Source of the DNA: Afipia sp.
GTDB taxonomy: Bacteria > Pseudomonadota > Alphaproteobacteria > Rhizobiales > Xanthobacteraceae
NCBI GenBank assembly: GCA_017308595.1
Contig: JAFKER010000005.1
Location: 134,950 to 198,949 of the forward strand
Direction: 5' to 3'
DNA: 64,000 nt
The position numbers were made by a program, and so were the translations under genes. The number at the start of each line of letters is the position of its first letter. Position 1 is the first letter of the stretch. Under the pieces are notes generated by a model that worked only from the letters and a program-made list of their open reading frames with translations, did no database searches and was not told the origin of the DNA. Of this stretch, positions 17,410-26,711 are shown piece after piece.

Positions 17410-18285
17410 TCAGATCGCGGCCATTTGACCGCGATACCAGTCGCCGATTTCGCTTGCCGTCATAAGCGCGACGTCCTCGTGGCCGATCACGTAGTCGAGT
17501 AACTGTTCAAGATATTTGATCCGGTGCGGAACACCTGTGATGTAGGGATGGATCGAGATCGCCATCACGCGGGCATTCTCTGCACCCTCAAGATAGAGTC
17601 GGTCGAATTGATCCATTCCCCGGCGCAGGAACTGATCGGACGTCATATGTTGCAGCGCATGGACAACGATGTCGTTGGTCTCGACCGTATAGGGTATGGT
17701 CGTAATCGTTCCGTGCGGGGTTTCGATATCCTGAGGAAGATCATCGATGACCCAGTCTGCGACATACTCGATCCCGTTCAGGCGGAGGAGATCAAGGGTC
17801 TCGCCGGTTTCGGTCAGCCCGGGGCTCTCCCATGACCGTGGAAGCTTGCCGGAAAATTTCGCGATTGTGTCGATCGCGCGTCTGATCGCATCAGCCTGAT
17901 TCTCAAGCTTGTGCATCGGACCTTGCAGAAAGCCATGCCCCATGAACTCGAAACCGGCTTCGCGCGCGGCGGAGGCCACGCGCGGATAGGATGTGCAGAC
18001 ATTCCCGTTAATTGCGAGCGTGGTGGGGATATTTCTGTCGGTCAGCGCTTTGAACTGACGCCAAAAGCCGGCCCGCATTCCGTATTCGTGCCATGACCAG
18101 TTCGGCACGTCGGGAAGCAGTGGCTGCCCCATCGGTGGACTGAGGACCGTGCGCGGCATGGCGTTTTCGATCCGCCATTCCTCGACGTTGAGAATGATCC
18201 AGACAGCAAGCTTCTTTCCGCCGGGAAGCACCAGCTTTGGGCGGTCGATAAGGGCTTGATAGGGAACGCGATCAGTAAGAGCCAA
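17410..18285 (-). CDS. polysaccharide deacetylase / PuuE-allantoinase-like hydrolase
   Basis: 291 residues with the NodB/CE4-type barrel in the allantoinase-PuuE branch: WIILNVEEW near residue 35, INGNVCTSYPR near residue 93, GHGFLQGPMHKL near residue 117 and ISIHPYITGVPHR near residue 250, which carry the His/Asp ligands. PuuE-type enzymes hydrolyse cyclic amides rather than sugar acetamides. Its company (flavin monooxygenases, a xanthine-dehydrogenase-type hydroxylase) fits ring-amide hydrolysis of a heterocycle. That function is inference. Confidence 0.78.
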   Translation of the reverse strand: MALTDRVPYQALIDRPKLVLPGGKKLAVWIILNVEEWRIENAMPRTVLSPPMGQPLLPDVPNWSWHEYGMRAGFWRQFKALTDRNIPTTLAINGNVCTSYPRVASAAREAGFEFMGHGFLQGPMHKLENQADAIRRAIDTIAKFSGKLPRSWESPGLTETGETLDLLRLNGIEYVADWVIDDLPQDIETPHGTITTIPYTVETNDIVVHALQHMTSDQFLRRGMDQFDRLYLEGAENARVMAISIHPYITGVPHRIKYLEQLLDYVIGHEDVALMTASEIGDWYRGQMAAI

Positions 18286-18301
18286 TGGTTGCCTGCCTTG
18301 G

Positions 18302-19408
18302 TTATTTTGCGGCGTTGGCCTGCTTCGGCGAACCGGCGTTCACCAGAGGCATGACCTTCTCGGCCGTCAAGATCATCGATTTACGCCCAAGCTCGCGATC
18401 TTTCCAATCCTTACCAGCGTAAAGCAGTGTCCCGAATGTGCCGACCTCATCTTGCAACGCAAGGATCTGGTCGGCAACGCTGTCAGGCGTGCCGTAAATG
18501 ATCAGCTTGTCGCAGATCATCTCCAGCGTGACGTCGTCATCGGGTTGATCTCGGTGGGTTTTGAACAACTCGATACGGCCGTTTTTCTTCAGCTTGGTGA
18601 ACAGCGATCGGTAATAGTTCACATAAGGGCCGTTCGGATCGGTTGCGTAAGCCTTGGCTGTTGCCGCGTCATTGGCGACAAAAACGCTTTTTGCCACCCG
18701 CCAGTTGGCCGGGTCAGCAGCGCGACCGCCACGCTCACAACCTTCGACATATTTGGGCCAGTGGCTTTTCACCCACGCCGGCATCAGGAAGTTTGCTGAT
18801 ATCGGATCCCATCCGCGGACGGCAGCTTCGGTCACGCCTTTCGAGAACGGCGCGACGGCGGTTACGACGATCGGAGGATGCGGACGCTGCAGCGGTTGGG
18901 GGATGTAACCCTGGCCGATTTCCTTGATTTGCGTGCGCTGCGTGGACACCGTCCAGTACTTGCCCTGTAGATTATAGGGCGGCTCACCTGACCAGATGGC
19001 GAGCACCTGATTGATGGCTTCGAGAAACATCTCGTTGCGATTGAAATCGAGATTGCCAAACAACTCCGCGTCCGACAGCAGACCGCCGGGACTGATGCCG
19101 AAAATCAACCGCCCGTCGAGCATGTGATCCAGCATAGCGATGGTTGCCGCGACTGTTGCAGGGTGCGTGTTGGGCATGTTCACCGTGCCCGTCCCTAGTT
19201 TGATCTGCTTCGTCGCAGCGGCGATCCAGGCGAGGAACGTGACACAAGAGGTGATATTCTCTGCCTTGTCGGTCACGTGTTCTCCGACATAGGCCTCCGT
19301 GAATCCCAGTTCGTCGGCGAGGAGGAACGCTTCACGGTCCTCCGCCAGCGACTGCCGCCAGTCTTTATCGAGCGGGTGAATCGGCATTGTGAAAAAGCCG
19401 AGATACAT
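18302..19408 (-). CDS. LLM-class flavin-dependent monooxygenase (luciferase-like)
   Basis: 368 residues of the bacterial luciferase-like monooxygenase fold: MYLGFFTMPIHPL at the N-terminus, GFTEAYVGEHV near residue 35, FISPGGLLSD-type loop FGISPGGLLSDAELFGN near residue 105, and a C-terminal FMN-handling region. These enzymes use reduced flavin and O2 to oxygenate or cleave C-S, C-N or C=O groups, including pyrimidine-type ring opening. It is first gene of the minus-strand operon, divergent from a LysR gene. Confidence 0.83.
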   Translation of the reverse strand: MYLGFFTMPIHPLDKDWRQSLAEDREAFLLADELGFTEAYVGEHVTDKAENITSCVTFLAWIAAATKQIKLGTGTVNMPNTHPATVAATIAMLDHMLDGRLIFGISPGGLLSDAELFGNLDFNRNEMFLEAINQVLAIWSGEPPYNLQGKYWTVSTQRTQIKEIGQGYIPQPLQRPHPPIVVTAVAPFSKGVTEAAVRGWDPISANFLMPAWVKSHWPKYVEGCERGGRAADPANWRVAKSVFVANDAATAKAYATDPNGPYVNYYRSLFTKLKKNGRIELFKTHRDQPDDDVTLEMICDKLIIYGTPDSVADQILALQDEVGTFGTLLYAGKDWKDRELGRKSMILTAEKVMPLVNAGSPKQANAAK

Positions 19409-19508
19409 GGCGCGTTCCCTGATTTCGAGTGATTTAAGAGCAGAGTAGCGATTGTGGCTTATTAGAAAAATGATTATTCATACTCAGTAACATTAGGAAA
19501 CTTGATGG
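19409..19508. promoter_or_regulatory. divergent promoter region between LLM operon and LysR gene
   Basis: 100 AT-rich bases between two outward-reading genes. It includes ATGATTATTCAT (19470s), a small palindrome that may be part of a LysR site. Promoter boxes for both directions must lie here, but none can be placed with confidence. Confidence 0.35.
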
Positions 19509-20471
19509 ATGATCTCCCTCCGGCAGATCAGGTCTTTCGTAGCGGTATATGAGGAGGGCTCGTTCACGGGCGCTGCTAGGCGCGAGGGAGCGACTCAATC
19601 CGGTATTTCGCAGCACCTGAAGCAACTTGAATCCGAACTCGGGGTGGCTTTGCTTGAACGCAACCGCCGGGATGTCGAACCAACGCTGGCGGGAAAACTC
19701 TATTATCGCGAATGTGTGGAAGTGCTGAAGAGGCTGGAGGCAGCACAGCAGAGTGTCTCGGTTCATCACGTTCGCGGGGCGATCCGAGTCGGTTTGATGC
19801 CAACATTCACGAGATCGGTGCTTGCGCCGGCATTGGACAAGTTCCTTAAGTCGGCGCCCGGTTCTGAGATCAGTGTCACAGAAGCTTACTCGGGAGTCTT
19901 GACTGAGATGATCCTCGAAGGGGATCTGGATTTTGCTGTTGTTCCCGCATTCGAAGGTGCGACTGGAATTTCACATCGGCTTCTCGCGCGTGACAGGGAG
20001 ATGCTGGTTCGCGCAAAGCGGGGCAAGAGCGCCAGTCTCAAACCCGTAAAGCTGTCGGAGCTTGGTCCGCTGAAAGTGGTGTTGCCGGGTCTTCAGAATA
20101 CGCGCCGACGCAACATCGAGACTTACTTCAGCGTCAACGGCGTGACCGTTGCGCAGCGGCTCGAGTTGGATGCCATGATGGGCACGCTGCAATTTGTCGC
20201 AGCAAGCGATTGGGTCGCCATCCTTCCGTTCATAATGATGGTCTCGGACCTCAAGGATGGCCGGTTTGATGTGATGCCGCTGGATGAGCCGCCATTTTAT
20301 TCTGAGTTTGTTCTGATCGAACCGGCGCGTAAGGTGATGTCTCCTGCGGCAGCGTTGTTCGCTGACCTTCTTAAGATGGAAGCTGAGAAATCGCGTCTCC
20401 TGTTCGAAGAGTGCACTGGCGGGCGGCAACTCTTGAGACGGCAAGTAAGGCCGGTCACACGACGCCGATAG
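19509..20471 (+). CDS. LysR-family transcriptional regulator
   Basis: 320 residues. The N-terminal helix-turn-helix is in FVAVYEEGSFTGAARREGATQSGISQHLKQLE and the ligand domain runs from about residue 90 (IRVGLMPTFTRSVLAPAL). Divergent from the LLM-deacetylase-Gfo/Idh operon and directly before the xanthine-dehydrogenase-type operon, so it may regulate either. The ATG at 19509 gives the standard LysR N-terminus. Confidence 0.85.
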   Translation: MISLRQIRSFVAVYEEGSFTGAARREGATQSGISQHLKQLESELGVALLERNRRDVEPTLAGKLYYRECVEVLKRLEAAQQSVSVHHVRGAIRVGLMPTFTRSVLAPALDKFLKSAPGSEISVTEAYSGVLTEMILEGDLDFAVVPAFEGATGISHRLLARDREMLVRAKRGKSASLKPVKLSELGPLKVVLPGLQNTRRRNIETYFSVNGVTVAQRLELDAMMGTLQFVAASDWVAILPFIMMVSDLKDGRFDVMPLDEPPFYSEFVLIEPARKVMSPAAALFADLLKMEAEKSRLLFEECTGGRQLLRRQVRPVTRRR

Positions 20472-20622
20472 AATTTGTGCATCGCGAAATTATCGTGACG
20501 AGCTTTATCAGCCATAATTCCTTAACCGTCGCTTTGCCTTGTCGGTTTGCTTTACGGCACCCTCGGATTGCGTGAACAACCATATTTGTCGAGGCGGTGC
20601 GGCATCTGGCGCCCGGTGTCGT

Positions 20623-20640
20623 AATAATCGTTCGATAAAC
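20623..20640. promoter_or_regulatory. imperfect inverted repeat, candidate TetR operator (site C)
   Basis: AATAATCG-TT-CGATAAAC lies 84 bases before the FAD subunit gene at 20724. It shares the ATCG-NN-CGATAAA core with the repeats at 13364 and 29208. It precedes the long + strand operon for the molybdenum hydroxylase and ABC importer. Confidence 0.5.
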
Positions 20641-20723
20641 AACGCTTGACCTTTCAGGCCCGGCACCGTCTAATCATCCTCGAAGCCCATCATCATAAAA
20701 TGAGGCGAGGGGAGGTTGCCGGA

Positions 20724-21605
20724 ATGAAAGCTTCGGCTTTCAGCTATGCGCGTGCTTTGAGCGTCGTTGACGCATTGGAGTTGCTTGCCCGTTACGGAGA
20801 CCAAGCGAAGGTCCTGTCCGGCGGTCAGAGTCTGATGCCGGCCTTGAATTTGAGACTATCTGCTCCGGAATTGCTGGTCGATATTGGAGCGATCGCTGAA
20901 TTGCGCGGAATTTCCGTGACGAATGGCTGCCTCCGGATTGGCGCCCTCACACGTCATGTCGATGTGCTGAAATCCTCCGAGATCGCAAAGCATGCGCCGC
21001 TTCTCACCGAGGCTATCGCGCACGTCGCTCATCCCGCCATTCGCAACAAGGGTACATTCGGCGGCAGCCTTGCACACGCTGATCCGGCGTCGGAACTTCC
21101 GGCATGTGTCATAGCACTCAACGCAGAAATTATCGTGCGCAGCAAGGATGACGAGCGCCGCATTCAGGCTGCGGATTTCTTTACCGGCATCTATGAAACC
21201 CTGCTGACGGCAGAGGAACTGCTGGTGGCAGTTGAAATTCCGGTGGCAAAGCCGAATTCGGTACATTTCTTTCATGAATTCGCGCGGCGGAAGGGCGACT
21301 ACGCGATTGCCGGACTTGCTGCGTTCGGCCTTCTCGACGGCGAAACGTTGACCGATCTCAGACTGGGCTATTTTGCTGTGGGTGAGAAGCCGATGCTGGC
21401 AGCAGCATCAAACCTTCTGACGGGGCGACCTGTTACCGCGCGTATTCTGGCTGATGCGCAGGCTGCGCTCGATGCAGAGCTTGATCCGCAGGAAGATCAG
21501 CAAGCTACCGCCGGGATGCGCCGCTATCTTGCGCGTCAGCTTATGGGGCAATGCGTGTCCAGGATGCTCGGGCGTCCGGATCTTGAAACGAAGGCATTCG
21601 CGTGA
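20724..21605 (+). CDS. xanthine-dehydrogenase-family FAD subunit (CoxM-like)
   Basis: 293 residues from the ATG at 20724, which follows GGGGAGG; in-frame upstream starts are possible but not supported. The FAD-binding PCMH fold is shown by AKVLSGGQSLMPALNLRL (residues ~32-49), RNKGTFGGSLAHADPASELPA near residue 110, and a C-terminal CO_deh_flav_C domain. It is the middle-sized subunit of a three-part molybdenum hydroxylase and passes electrons between its [2Fe-2S] subunit and an external acceptor. It overlaps the next gene by four bases. Confidence 0.87.
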   Translation: MKASAFSYARALSVVDALELLARYGDQAKVLSGGQSLMPALNLRLSAPELLVDIGAIAELRGISVTNGCLRIGALTRHVDVLKSSEIAKHAPLLTEAIAHVAHPAIRNKGTFGGSLAHADPASELPACVIALNAEIIVRSKDDERRIQAADFFTGIYETLLTAEELLVAVEIPVAKPNSVHFFHEFARRKGDYAIAGLAAFGLLDGETLTDLRLGYFAVGEKPMLAAASNLLTGRPVTARILADAQAALDAELDPQEDQQATAGMRRYLARQLMGQCVSRMLGRPDLETKAFA

Positions 21606-22084
21606 TTGATCCTGCGTCCATTTCTTTGACGGTAAACGGTGAACGCATTTCCGCACAGGTGCTGCCGCGTTTGAATCTTGCGGATTTCTTGCGTGAACAC
21701 CTCGGCCTGACCGGAACGCATGTCGGCTGCGAGCATGGTGTGTGTGGAGCCTGCACGGTGCGCGTCAACGGCGACATCATCCGTGCCTGTCTTCTGCTTG
21801 CAGTTCAGGCGGATGGCGCGACGATCCTGACCATCGAAGGCCTCTCCGACAGCGGCGAGGTGTCCGATTTGCAGGAGGCTTTTCGTCACCGCAATGCTCT
21901 GCAGTGCGGATACTGTACGCCGGGCATGTTGATGGCCGCGCAGGATATTCTGATCCATGAGCCGCAGGCAAATCGTGAACAGATCCGCGACCACCTGTCG
22001 GGGAACTATTGTCGCTGCACCGGGTATCACGCAATCGTTGACGCAGTGGAAGCGACGGCGCGCGCACGTTCGGAGCGTGCGTAA
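21602..22084 (+). CDS. xanthine-dehydrogenase-family [2Fe-2S] subunit (CoxS-like)
   Basis: 160 residues from a GTG at 21602 overlapping the FAD subunit stop. The two [2Fe-2S] clusters are fully marked: CEHGVCGAC with a following cysteine in the N-terminal plant-ferredoxin domain, and CGYCTPGM plus CRCTGY in the C-terminal helical domain. Electron-transfer subunit of the molybdenum hydroxylase; its stop overlaps the start of the large subunit by one base. Confidence 0.9.
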   Translation: MIDPASISLTVNGERISAQVLPRLNLADFLREHLGLTGTHVGCEHGVCGACTVRVNGDIIRACLLLAVQADGATILTIEGLSDSGEVSDLQEAFRHRNALQCGYCTPGMLMAAQDILIHEPQANREQIRDHLSGNYCRCTGYHAIVDAVEATARARSERA

Positions 22085-24474
22085 TGAGCGGGATTGAAAA
22101 TAAGCAAGGGCTTTCGGTACTGGACCGTCCGAATTCCTACATCGGCAAAACGGTGCCGCGCCCCAATCTCGATCGCTTGATGCAGGGGCGAGGGCGGTAT
22201 GTGAGCGACATGGTGCTGCCCCGTATGGCCCATGCCGTTTTCCTGCGCTCTCCATATGCTCACGCCAAAATCCTGAATATCGACACGGCCGCAGCGAAGG
22301 CCATGCCCGGCGTGATTGCCGTGGTAACCGGTGCCGAATTGGCGAATGTGATTACGCCGTGGATCGGTGTGTTGTCGCATCTGAAGGGCCTCAAGTCGGC
22401 TCCGCAGCACGCGATCGCAGTGGATCGCGCATGCTGGCAGGGTGAGGCGGTTGCGGCGATTGTCGCGACCAGCCGCGCGCTCGCCGAGGATGCTGCCGAA
22501 GCCGTGTCTGTGGACTACGAAGAGCTCCCTCCGGTTACGGACATGCTCACTGCGCTTGATCCGGATACGCCGGTGATCCATTCGTCCCTCGGTGACAATC
22601 TGGCTTTTGAGCGCAATCTCGATGCTGGAGCCGTGGATCAAGCCTTCAAGGATTCGGACGAAATCGTCGAAACCGAGTTCGTTTTTGGCCGTCACACCGG
22701 CGTTACACTTGAACCGCGCGCAGTCCTCGCAGACTGGAATCCGGGAGACGAGCGTCTGACGGTTTATCTGGGCACGCAAGCGCCGCACATGGTGCAGAAT
22801 ATCGCGGCGCTGCACCTGGGTCTCGACGAAGCGCAGGTGCGTGTCGTGTGCAAGGATGTCGGCGGCTCGTTCGGCATCAAGGTTCACATTTACGCCGACG
22901 AGATGGCGACGATGGCGCTATCCAAGCTGTTGCGGCGCCCCGTTAAATTCGTCGCCGACCGCGTCGAGAGCTTCAATACCGATATTCACGCACGCGATCA
23001 CATCTGCAAGGCACGTATCGGCGTCAGCAAGAACGGGACAATCAACGCATTCGAAATCGATGACGTGACTGGGATCGGTCCGTACTCGATGTATCCGCGC
23101 ACCAGCGCCATTGAGGCTAATCAGGTCGTCAATCTGGTTGGTGGCCCCTACAAGACGCAGAACTATCGCGCTCGCACGCGCGTGGTTTTCCAGAACAAGA
23201 ACGTCACCTGCCAATATCGCGGCGTGGGTCATCCTATCGCATGTTCGATTACGGAAGGCCTGGTCGATCAGGCAGCGCAGCGGATCGGTATGGATCCGGT
23301 GGAAATTCGCCGGCGAAATCTCATTGCCGATGACGCTTATCCTTGCGGATCACCGTCAGGTCTCAAGTTCGAAGCACTGTCGCATCATGCGTCGCTCGAC
23401 AAGTTGATCGCGATGATGAACTACGATGGACTGCGAGCCGAGCAGGCGGAGTTACGTAAGAAGGGTATTTATCGCGGTATCGGTATCGCGAGCTTTATCG
23501 AGGTGACTAATCCCAGCGCCGCCTTCTACGGCGTGGGGGGTGCGCGCATATCGTCGCAGGATGGCGTTGCCGTGCGGCTCGATGCCACGGGCCGCGTGAT
23601 TTGCCAGACCAGCATCACAGAGCAGGGGCAAGGATCTGAATCGCTGACGGCACAAATCGTCGGAAGCGTGCTCGGCGTTTCGATGGAGCGCGTTCGTGTC
23701 ATTCTGGGCGATACCGACAACACCCCGTATGGCGGAGGCACGTGGGCGTCGAGAGGAGCCGGCATCGGAGGCGAGGCGGCGCTGCAGGCGGCGAAGGTGC
23801 TGCGCAAAAACATTCTGGATGTTGCGTCAGTTATTCTTCAAACGAAACCCGACGATCTCGATATCGTCAATAATGCTGTGGTGGACGTTCAGGGCGGGCA
23901 ACAGCGCATTGAACTGAATGAGCTGGCTCGGATCGTTTATTTCCGGCCAGATACATTGCCTCCCGGAATCCAACCTGAATTGATGGCAACCCGCCATTTT
24001 GTACCGCGTGAGTATCCTTTCGCATTCACCAACGGCGTTCAGGCCTCATGGCTGGAGGTCGACCCTCTGACAGGTTTCATCAAGCTTTTGAAACACTGGG
24101 TAGTTGAGGACTGCGGAACGATCATCAATCCCCAGCTGGTGGACGAGCAAATTCGCGGTGGCGTGGTTCAGGGGCTGGGCGCGGCGCTTTACGAGCACTG
24201 CATCTACGATGAGCGGGGACAGCTCACCAACGCCAACATGGCCGACTATCTGGTGCCGATGGCAGGCGAAATGCCTGATATTGATGTCGGGCATATCGTC
24301 TCTCCCACACTTGATGGCGAACTCGGTGCCAAGGGGGCTGGAGAGGCCGGAACAGCTGCGGCGGCTGCCGTTGTCGCCAATGGCGTGAACGACGCCCTTT
24401 CGCCATTCAACGTTACGATTACGGAAATTCCGCTGACCCCAAAGGTCATTCTCACTGCTCTCGGACGTATCTGA
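22084..24474 (+). CDS. xanthine-dehydrogenase-family molybdopterin catalytic subunit (CoxL-like)
   Basis: 796 residues. It has the usual cofactor segments: GGSFGIKVHIYADE (near residue 258), EQGQGSESLTAQIVG (near residue 518), GGGTWASRGAGIGGEA and, near the C-terminus, GAKGAGEAGTAAAAAVVANGV with the catalytic glutamate. I see no AYRCSFR loop with the active-site Cys that marks true CO dehydrogenase; the corresponding area reads CQYRGVGHP. It therefore more likely hydroxylates a carbon next to nitrogen in a heterocycle, or an aldehyde, than oxidises CO. It is joined to a branched-chain-type ABC importer downstream. Confidence 0.87.
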   Translation: MSGIENKQGLSVLDRPNSYIGKTVPRPNLDRLMQGRGRYVSDMVLPRMAHAVFLRSPYAHAKILNIDTAAAKAMPGVIAVVTGAELANVITPWIGVLSHLKGLKSAPQHAIAVDRACWQGEAVAAIVATSRALAEDAAEAVSVDYEELPPVTDMLTALDPDTPVIHSSLGDNLAFERNLDAGAVDQAFKDSDEIVETEFVFGRHTGVTLEPRAVLADWNPGDERLTVYLGTQAPHMVQNIAALHLGLDEAQVRVVCKDVGGSFGIKVHIYADEMATMALSKLLRRPVKFVADRVESFNTDIHARDHICKARIGVSKNGTINAFEIDDVTGIGPYSMYPRTSAIEANQVVNLVGGPYKTQNYRARTRVVFQNKNVTCQYRGVGHPIACSITEGLVDQAAQRIGMDPVEIRRRNLIADDAYPCGSPSGLKFEALSHHASLDKLIAMMNYDGLRAEQAELRKKGIYRGIGIASFIEVTNPSAAFYGVGGARISSQDGVAVRLDATGRVICQTSITEQGQGSESLTAQIVGSVLGVSMERVRVILGDTDNTPYGGGTWASRGAGIGGEAALQAAKVLRKNILDVASVILQTKPDDLDIVNNAVVDVQGGQQRIELNELARIVYFRPDTLPPGIQPELMATRHFVPREYPFAFTNGVQASWLEVDPLTGFIKLLKHWVVEDCGTIINPQLVDEQIRGGVVQGLGAALYEHCIYDERGQLTNANMADYLVPMAGEMPDIDVGHIVSPTLDGELGAKGAGEAGTAAAAAVVANGVNDALSPFNVTITEIPLTPKVILTALGRI

Positions 24475-24505
24475 TCAACACCAAGAAACAACCTCGGAGG
24501 AATAC

Positions 24506-25753
24506 ATGGCCAAGAAGATAACAAGCTCCATTTCTCGCCGCCGCTTGCTGACCACCGCAAGCGCTGGCGCCGTGCTAGCGGCCTCGCCGTTCCGCATCAA
24601 TCTACTGCAGGCACAGGAAGCCACCATCAAGGTCGGGTTTCCTGTTCCTCTGACTGGTCCATATGGCACCGAAGCGCAGGATCAGGTGCGCGCTGCTGAA
24701 GTCGCCATTGCTGAATTTAATGAAGGCGGCGGTCTGAATGGACGCAAGGCCGAGCTGCTTGTACGCGACGACAAACTTAATCCAGGTGAGGCTGCAACCC
24801 GCACGCTCGAACTGATCGAGAAGGAAAAGGTCAATTTCATCGTCGGCAGTCTGTCTGCATCGGTTCAACTCGCGGTGAATAATGTCACCAAGCAGCGCGG
24901 GATCATCTACAACTCGATCAGCCAGTCCGACGAAATCAACGAAGCCAAGGACTTCAGCAAGTATACCTTCCATGAAGCTCTGACGCCGCATCTGACCGCT
25001 GGCGCGGTCGGGCGTTATGCATTCTCGAAGTTCGGGAAAAAGGTCGCCTTCCTCACGGCGGATTACGCCTACGGTCATGAGATGGTGCGTGGCTTCCAGG
25101 AAGCCGGCAAAGCCTTCGGAATTGAAAGCCTGATCGACGTTCGTCATCCGCTCGGTACGACGGATTTCTCAGCCCTGTTGCCGCGAATCCAGGCTTTGAA
25201 GCCGGACATTCTCGTTATCAGCAACTTCGGCCGCGATCAGCAGATTGCGCTGAAGCAGGCGACCGACTTCGGCATGAAGAAGAGCATGAAGATCGTTGCT
25301 CCAATTCTGCTGTATACCGGCCGCATCGCTGCCGGTGCTCAGGCGTTCGATGGCGTGATTGGCGGTACGTCTTACTATTGGGGCATCGAAGACAAGGTCG
25401 CATCGGCCAAGGCATTCAATGACCGCTTCCGAAAGATGCACGGCGGAAAGGTGCCGTCGGATTACGGCGCTCTCGGTTACGCCGGTGTGAAGACGCTGTT
25501 GATGGGAGCCAAGGCCGCTGGCAGCCTCGACACCGACAAAGTCATCGCTGCAGTGGAAGCACTGAAGTATGACTACTACAAGGGTCCGGAATACTATCGC
25601 AAATGCGATCATCAAGCGGTTCAGTCTGTTCTCATCATTGAGTCCAAGTCGGCGCCCCAGAAGGGCGATGCCGACGTCTTCAATGTGATTGCGACCGAAG
25701 AGCCGAATGAGAAGAACCTGCGTACCTGCGAAGCGCTTGGTCACAAGTCTTGA
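24506..25753 (+). CDS. ABC transporter substrate-binding protein, Leu/Ile/Val (LivK) family, Tat-secreted
   Basis: 415 residues. The N-terminus (residues 1-36) is a twin-arginine signal, SRRRLLTTASAGAVLAASP, so the protein is exported folded. The mature part is a type I periplasmic-binding protein: IKVGFPVPLTGPYG, then GNGGGLNG-like EGGGLNGRKAELLVRDD and the C-terminal lobe. GGAGG lies just before the start. It is the receptor of the Liv-type importer that follows. Because the hydroxylase genes precede it, it probably binds the aromatic or heterocyclic substrate rather than an amino acid. Confidence 0.88.
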   Translation: MAKKITSSISRRRLLTTASAGAVLAASPFRINLLQAQEATIKVGFPVPLTGPYGTEAQDQVRAAEVAIAEFNEGGGLNGRKAELLVRDDKLNPGEAATRTLELIEKEKVNFIVGSLSASVQLAVNNVTKQRGIIYNSISQSDEINEAKDFSKYTFHEALTPHLTAGAVGRYAFSKFGKKVAFLTADYAYGHEMVRGFQEAGKAFGIESLIDVRHPLGTTDFSALLPRIQALKPDILVISNFGRDQQIALKQATDFGMKKSMKIVAPILLYTGRIAAGAQAFDGVIGGTSYYWGIEDKVASAKAFNDRFRKMHGGKVPSDYGALGYAGVKTLLMGAKAAGSLDTDKVIAAVEALKYDYYKGPEYYRKCDHQAVQSVLIIESKSAPQKGDADVFNVIATEEPNEKNLRTCEALGHKS

Positions 25754-25770
25754 TCCAACTTAACTAAACA

Positions 25771-25801
25771 GGCGCGCATCCGTCACGGATGCGCGCCTTT
25801 T
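25771..25801 (+). terminator. hairpin between receptor and permease genes (attenuating terminator)
   Basis: GGCGCGCATCCG-TCA-CGGATGCGCGCC followed by TTTT: a 12-bp perfect stem 17 bases after the receptor stop. A partial terminator here lets the periplasmic receptor be made in excess over the permease and ATPase genes, a known arrangement in such operons. Confidence 0.75.
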
Positions 25802-25813
25802 CTGGAGATATCC

Positions 25814-26698
25814 ATGGCCGGTATGAGTTTCGATCTGATCGCGTTGCAATTGTTCACCGGTCTGGCGCTCGGTGCGATTTACGTGCTGTTTGCTATCGGC
25901 TTGTCGCTGATTTTCGGCATGTTGACCGTTGTGAACTTTGCACATGGCGCCTTCTACATGGTCGGCGCCTATGTCGGATTGTTTCTCCTCTCGCTGGGTG
26001 GGAATTTTTGGCTGTGCCTTGTGGCGGTCCCGTTGATCGTCGGAACCATCGGACTTGTGGTGGAGCGATTCCTGATCCGGCCGCTCTATGGCCGCGGGAT
26101 CGATTATCCATTGTTGCTGACGTTCGGCCTCAGCTACGTCATGGTCGAACTGGTTCGCATTGCTTTTGGCAAAAGCGGTTATCCGTTCGACACGCCAGAG
26201 ATCCTGCAGGGTGCGGTCAATATCGGTGTTGGCTATTTCCCGCTTTATCGTCTCTTTATCATCGGTGTCGCAGCGGCAGTCCTTCTCGGCCTCTGGCTCT
26301 TCCTTGAGCGCACGAGTTTCGGGCTCATTATTCGTGCCGGTGCGCGCGATCCTCAGATCGTTCGGGTTCTCGGCGTGAACGTTTCCCGAGTGTGGCTGTT
26401 CGTGTTCGGTATCGGTTCCGGAATTGCCGCACTCGCCGGACTTCTCGCGGCGCCGCTTCAGGGCGTCATCCCCGAAATGGGATCGACTATCCTTGCCGAA
26501 GCCTTCGTGGTGACGGTTGTTGGCGGCATGGGTTCGATCGGGGGCGCCGTGATTGCAGGTCTTCTGGTGGGCGTAGTCGTCAGCATGACATCACTGTTCG
26601 CGCCAGAGATGGCCAAGGTTTCGATTTTTGCCTTGATGGCAATTGTTCTTCTCGTCCGTCCGCAGGGCTTCTTCGGCCGTGCCGGACTCATGAGCTAA
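25814..26698 (+). CDS. livH: ABC transporter permease, LivH family
   Basis: 294 residues and about eight membrane segments. The N-terminal FTGLALGAIYVLFAIGLSLIFGML and VNFAHGAFYMVGAY motifs are those of LivH-type inner-membrane permeases, and ERTSFGLIIRAGARDPQIVRVLGVNVSR is the usual loop contacting the ATPase. Works with the LivM-like protein encoded 13 bases downstream. Confidence 0.9.
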   Translation: MAGMSFDLIALQLFTGLALGAIYVLFAIGLSLIFGMLTVVNFAHGAFYMVGAYVGLFLLSLGGNFWLCLVAVPLIVGTIGLVVERFLIRPLYGRGIDYPLLLTFGLSYVMVELVRIAFGKSGYPFDTPEILQGAVNIGVGYFPLYRLFIIGVAAAVLLGLWLFLERTSFGLIIRAGARDPQIVRVLGVNVSRVWLFVFGIGSGIAALAGLLAAPLQGVIPEMGSTILAEAFVVTVVGGMGSIGGAVIAGLLVGVVVSMTSLFAPEMAKVSIFALMAIVLLVRPQGFFGRAGLMS

Positions 26699-26711
26699 GG
26701 CGAATAATACC

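Noticed and set aside
20724-24474. aerobic CO dehydrogenase coxMSL
   Set aside because: Subunit types and order match, but the large subunit lacks the AYRCSFR active-site loop of true CoxL.
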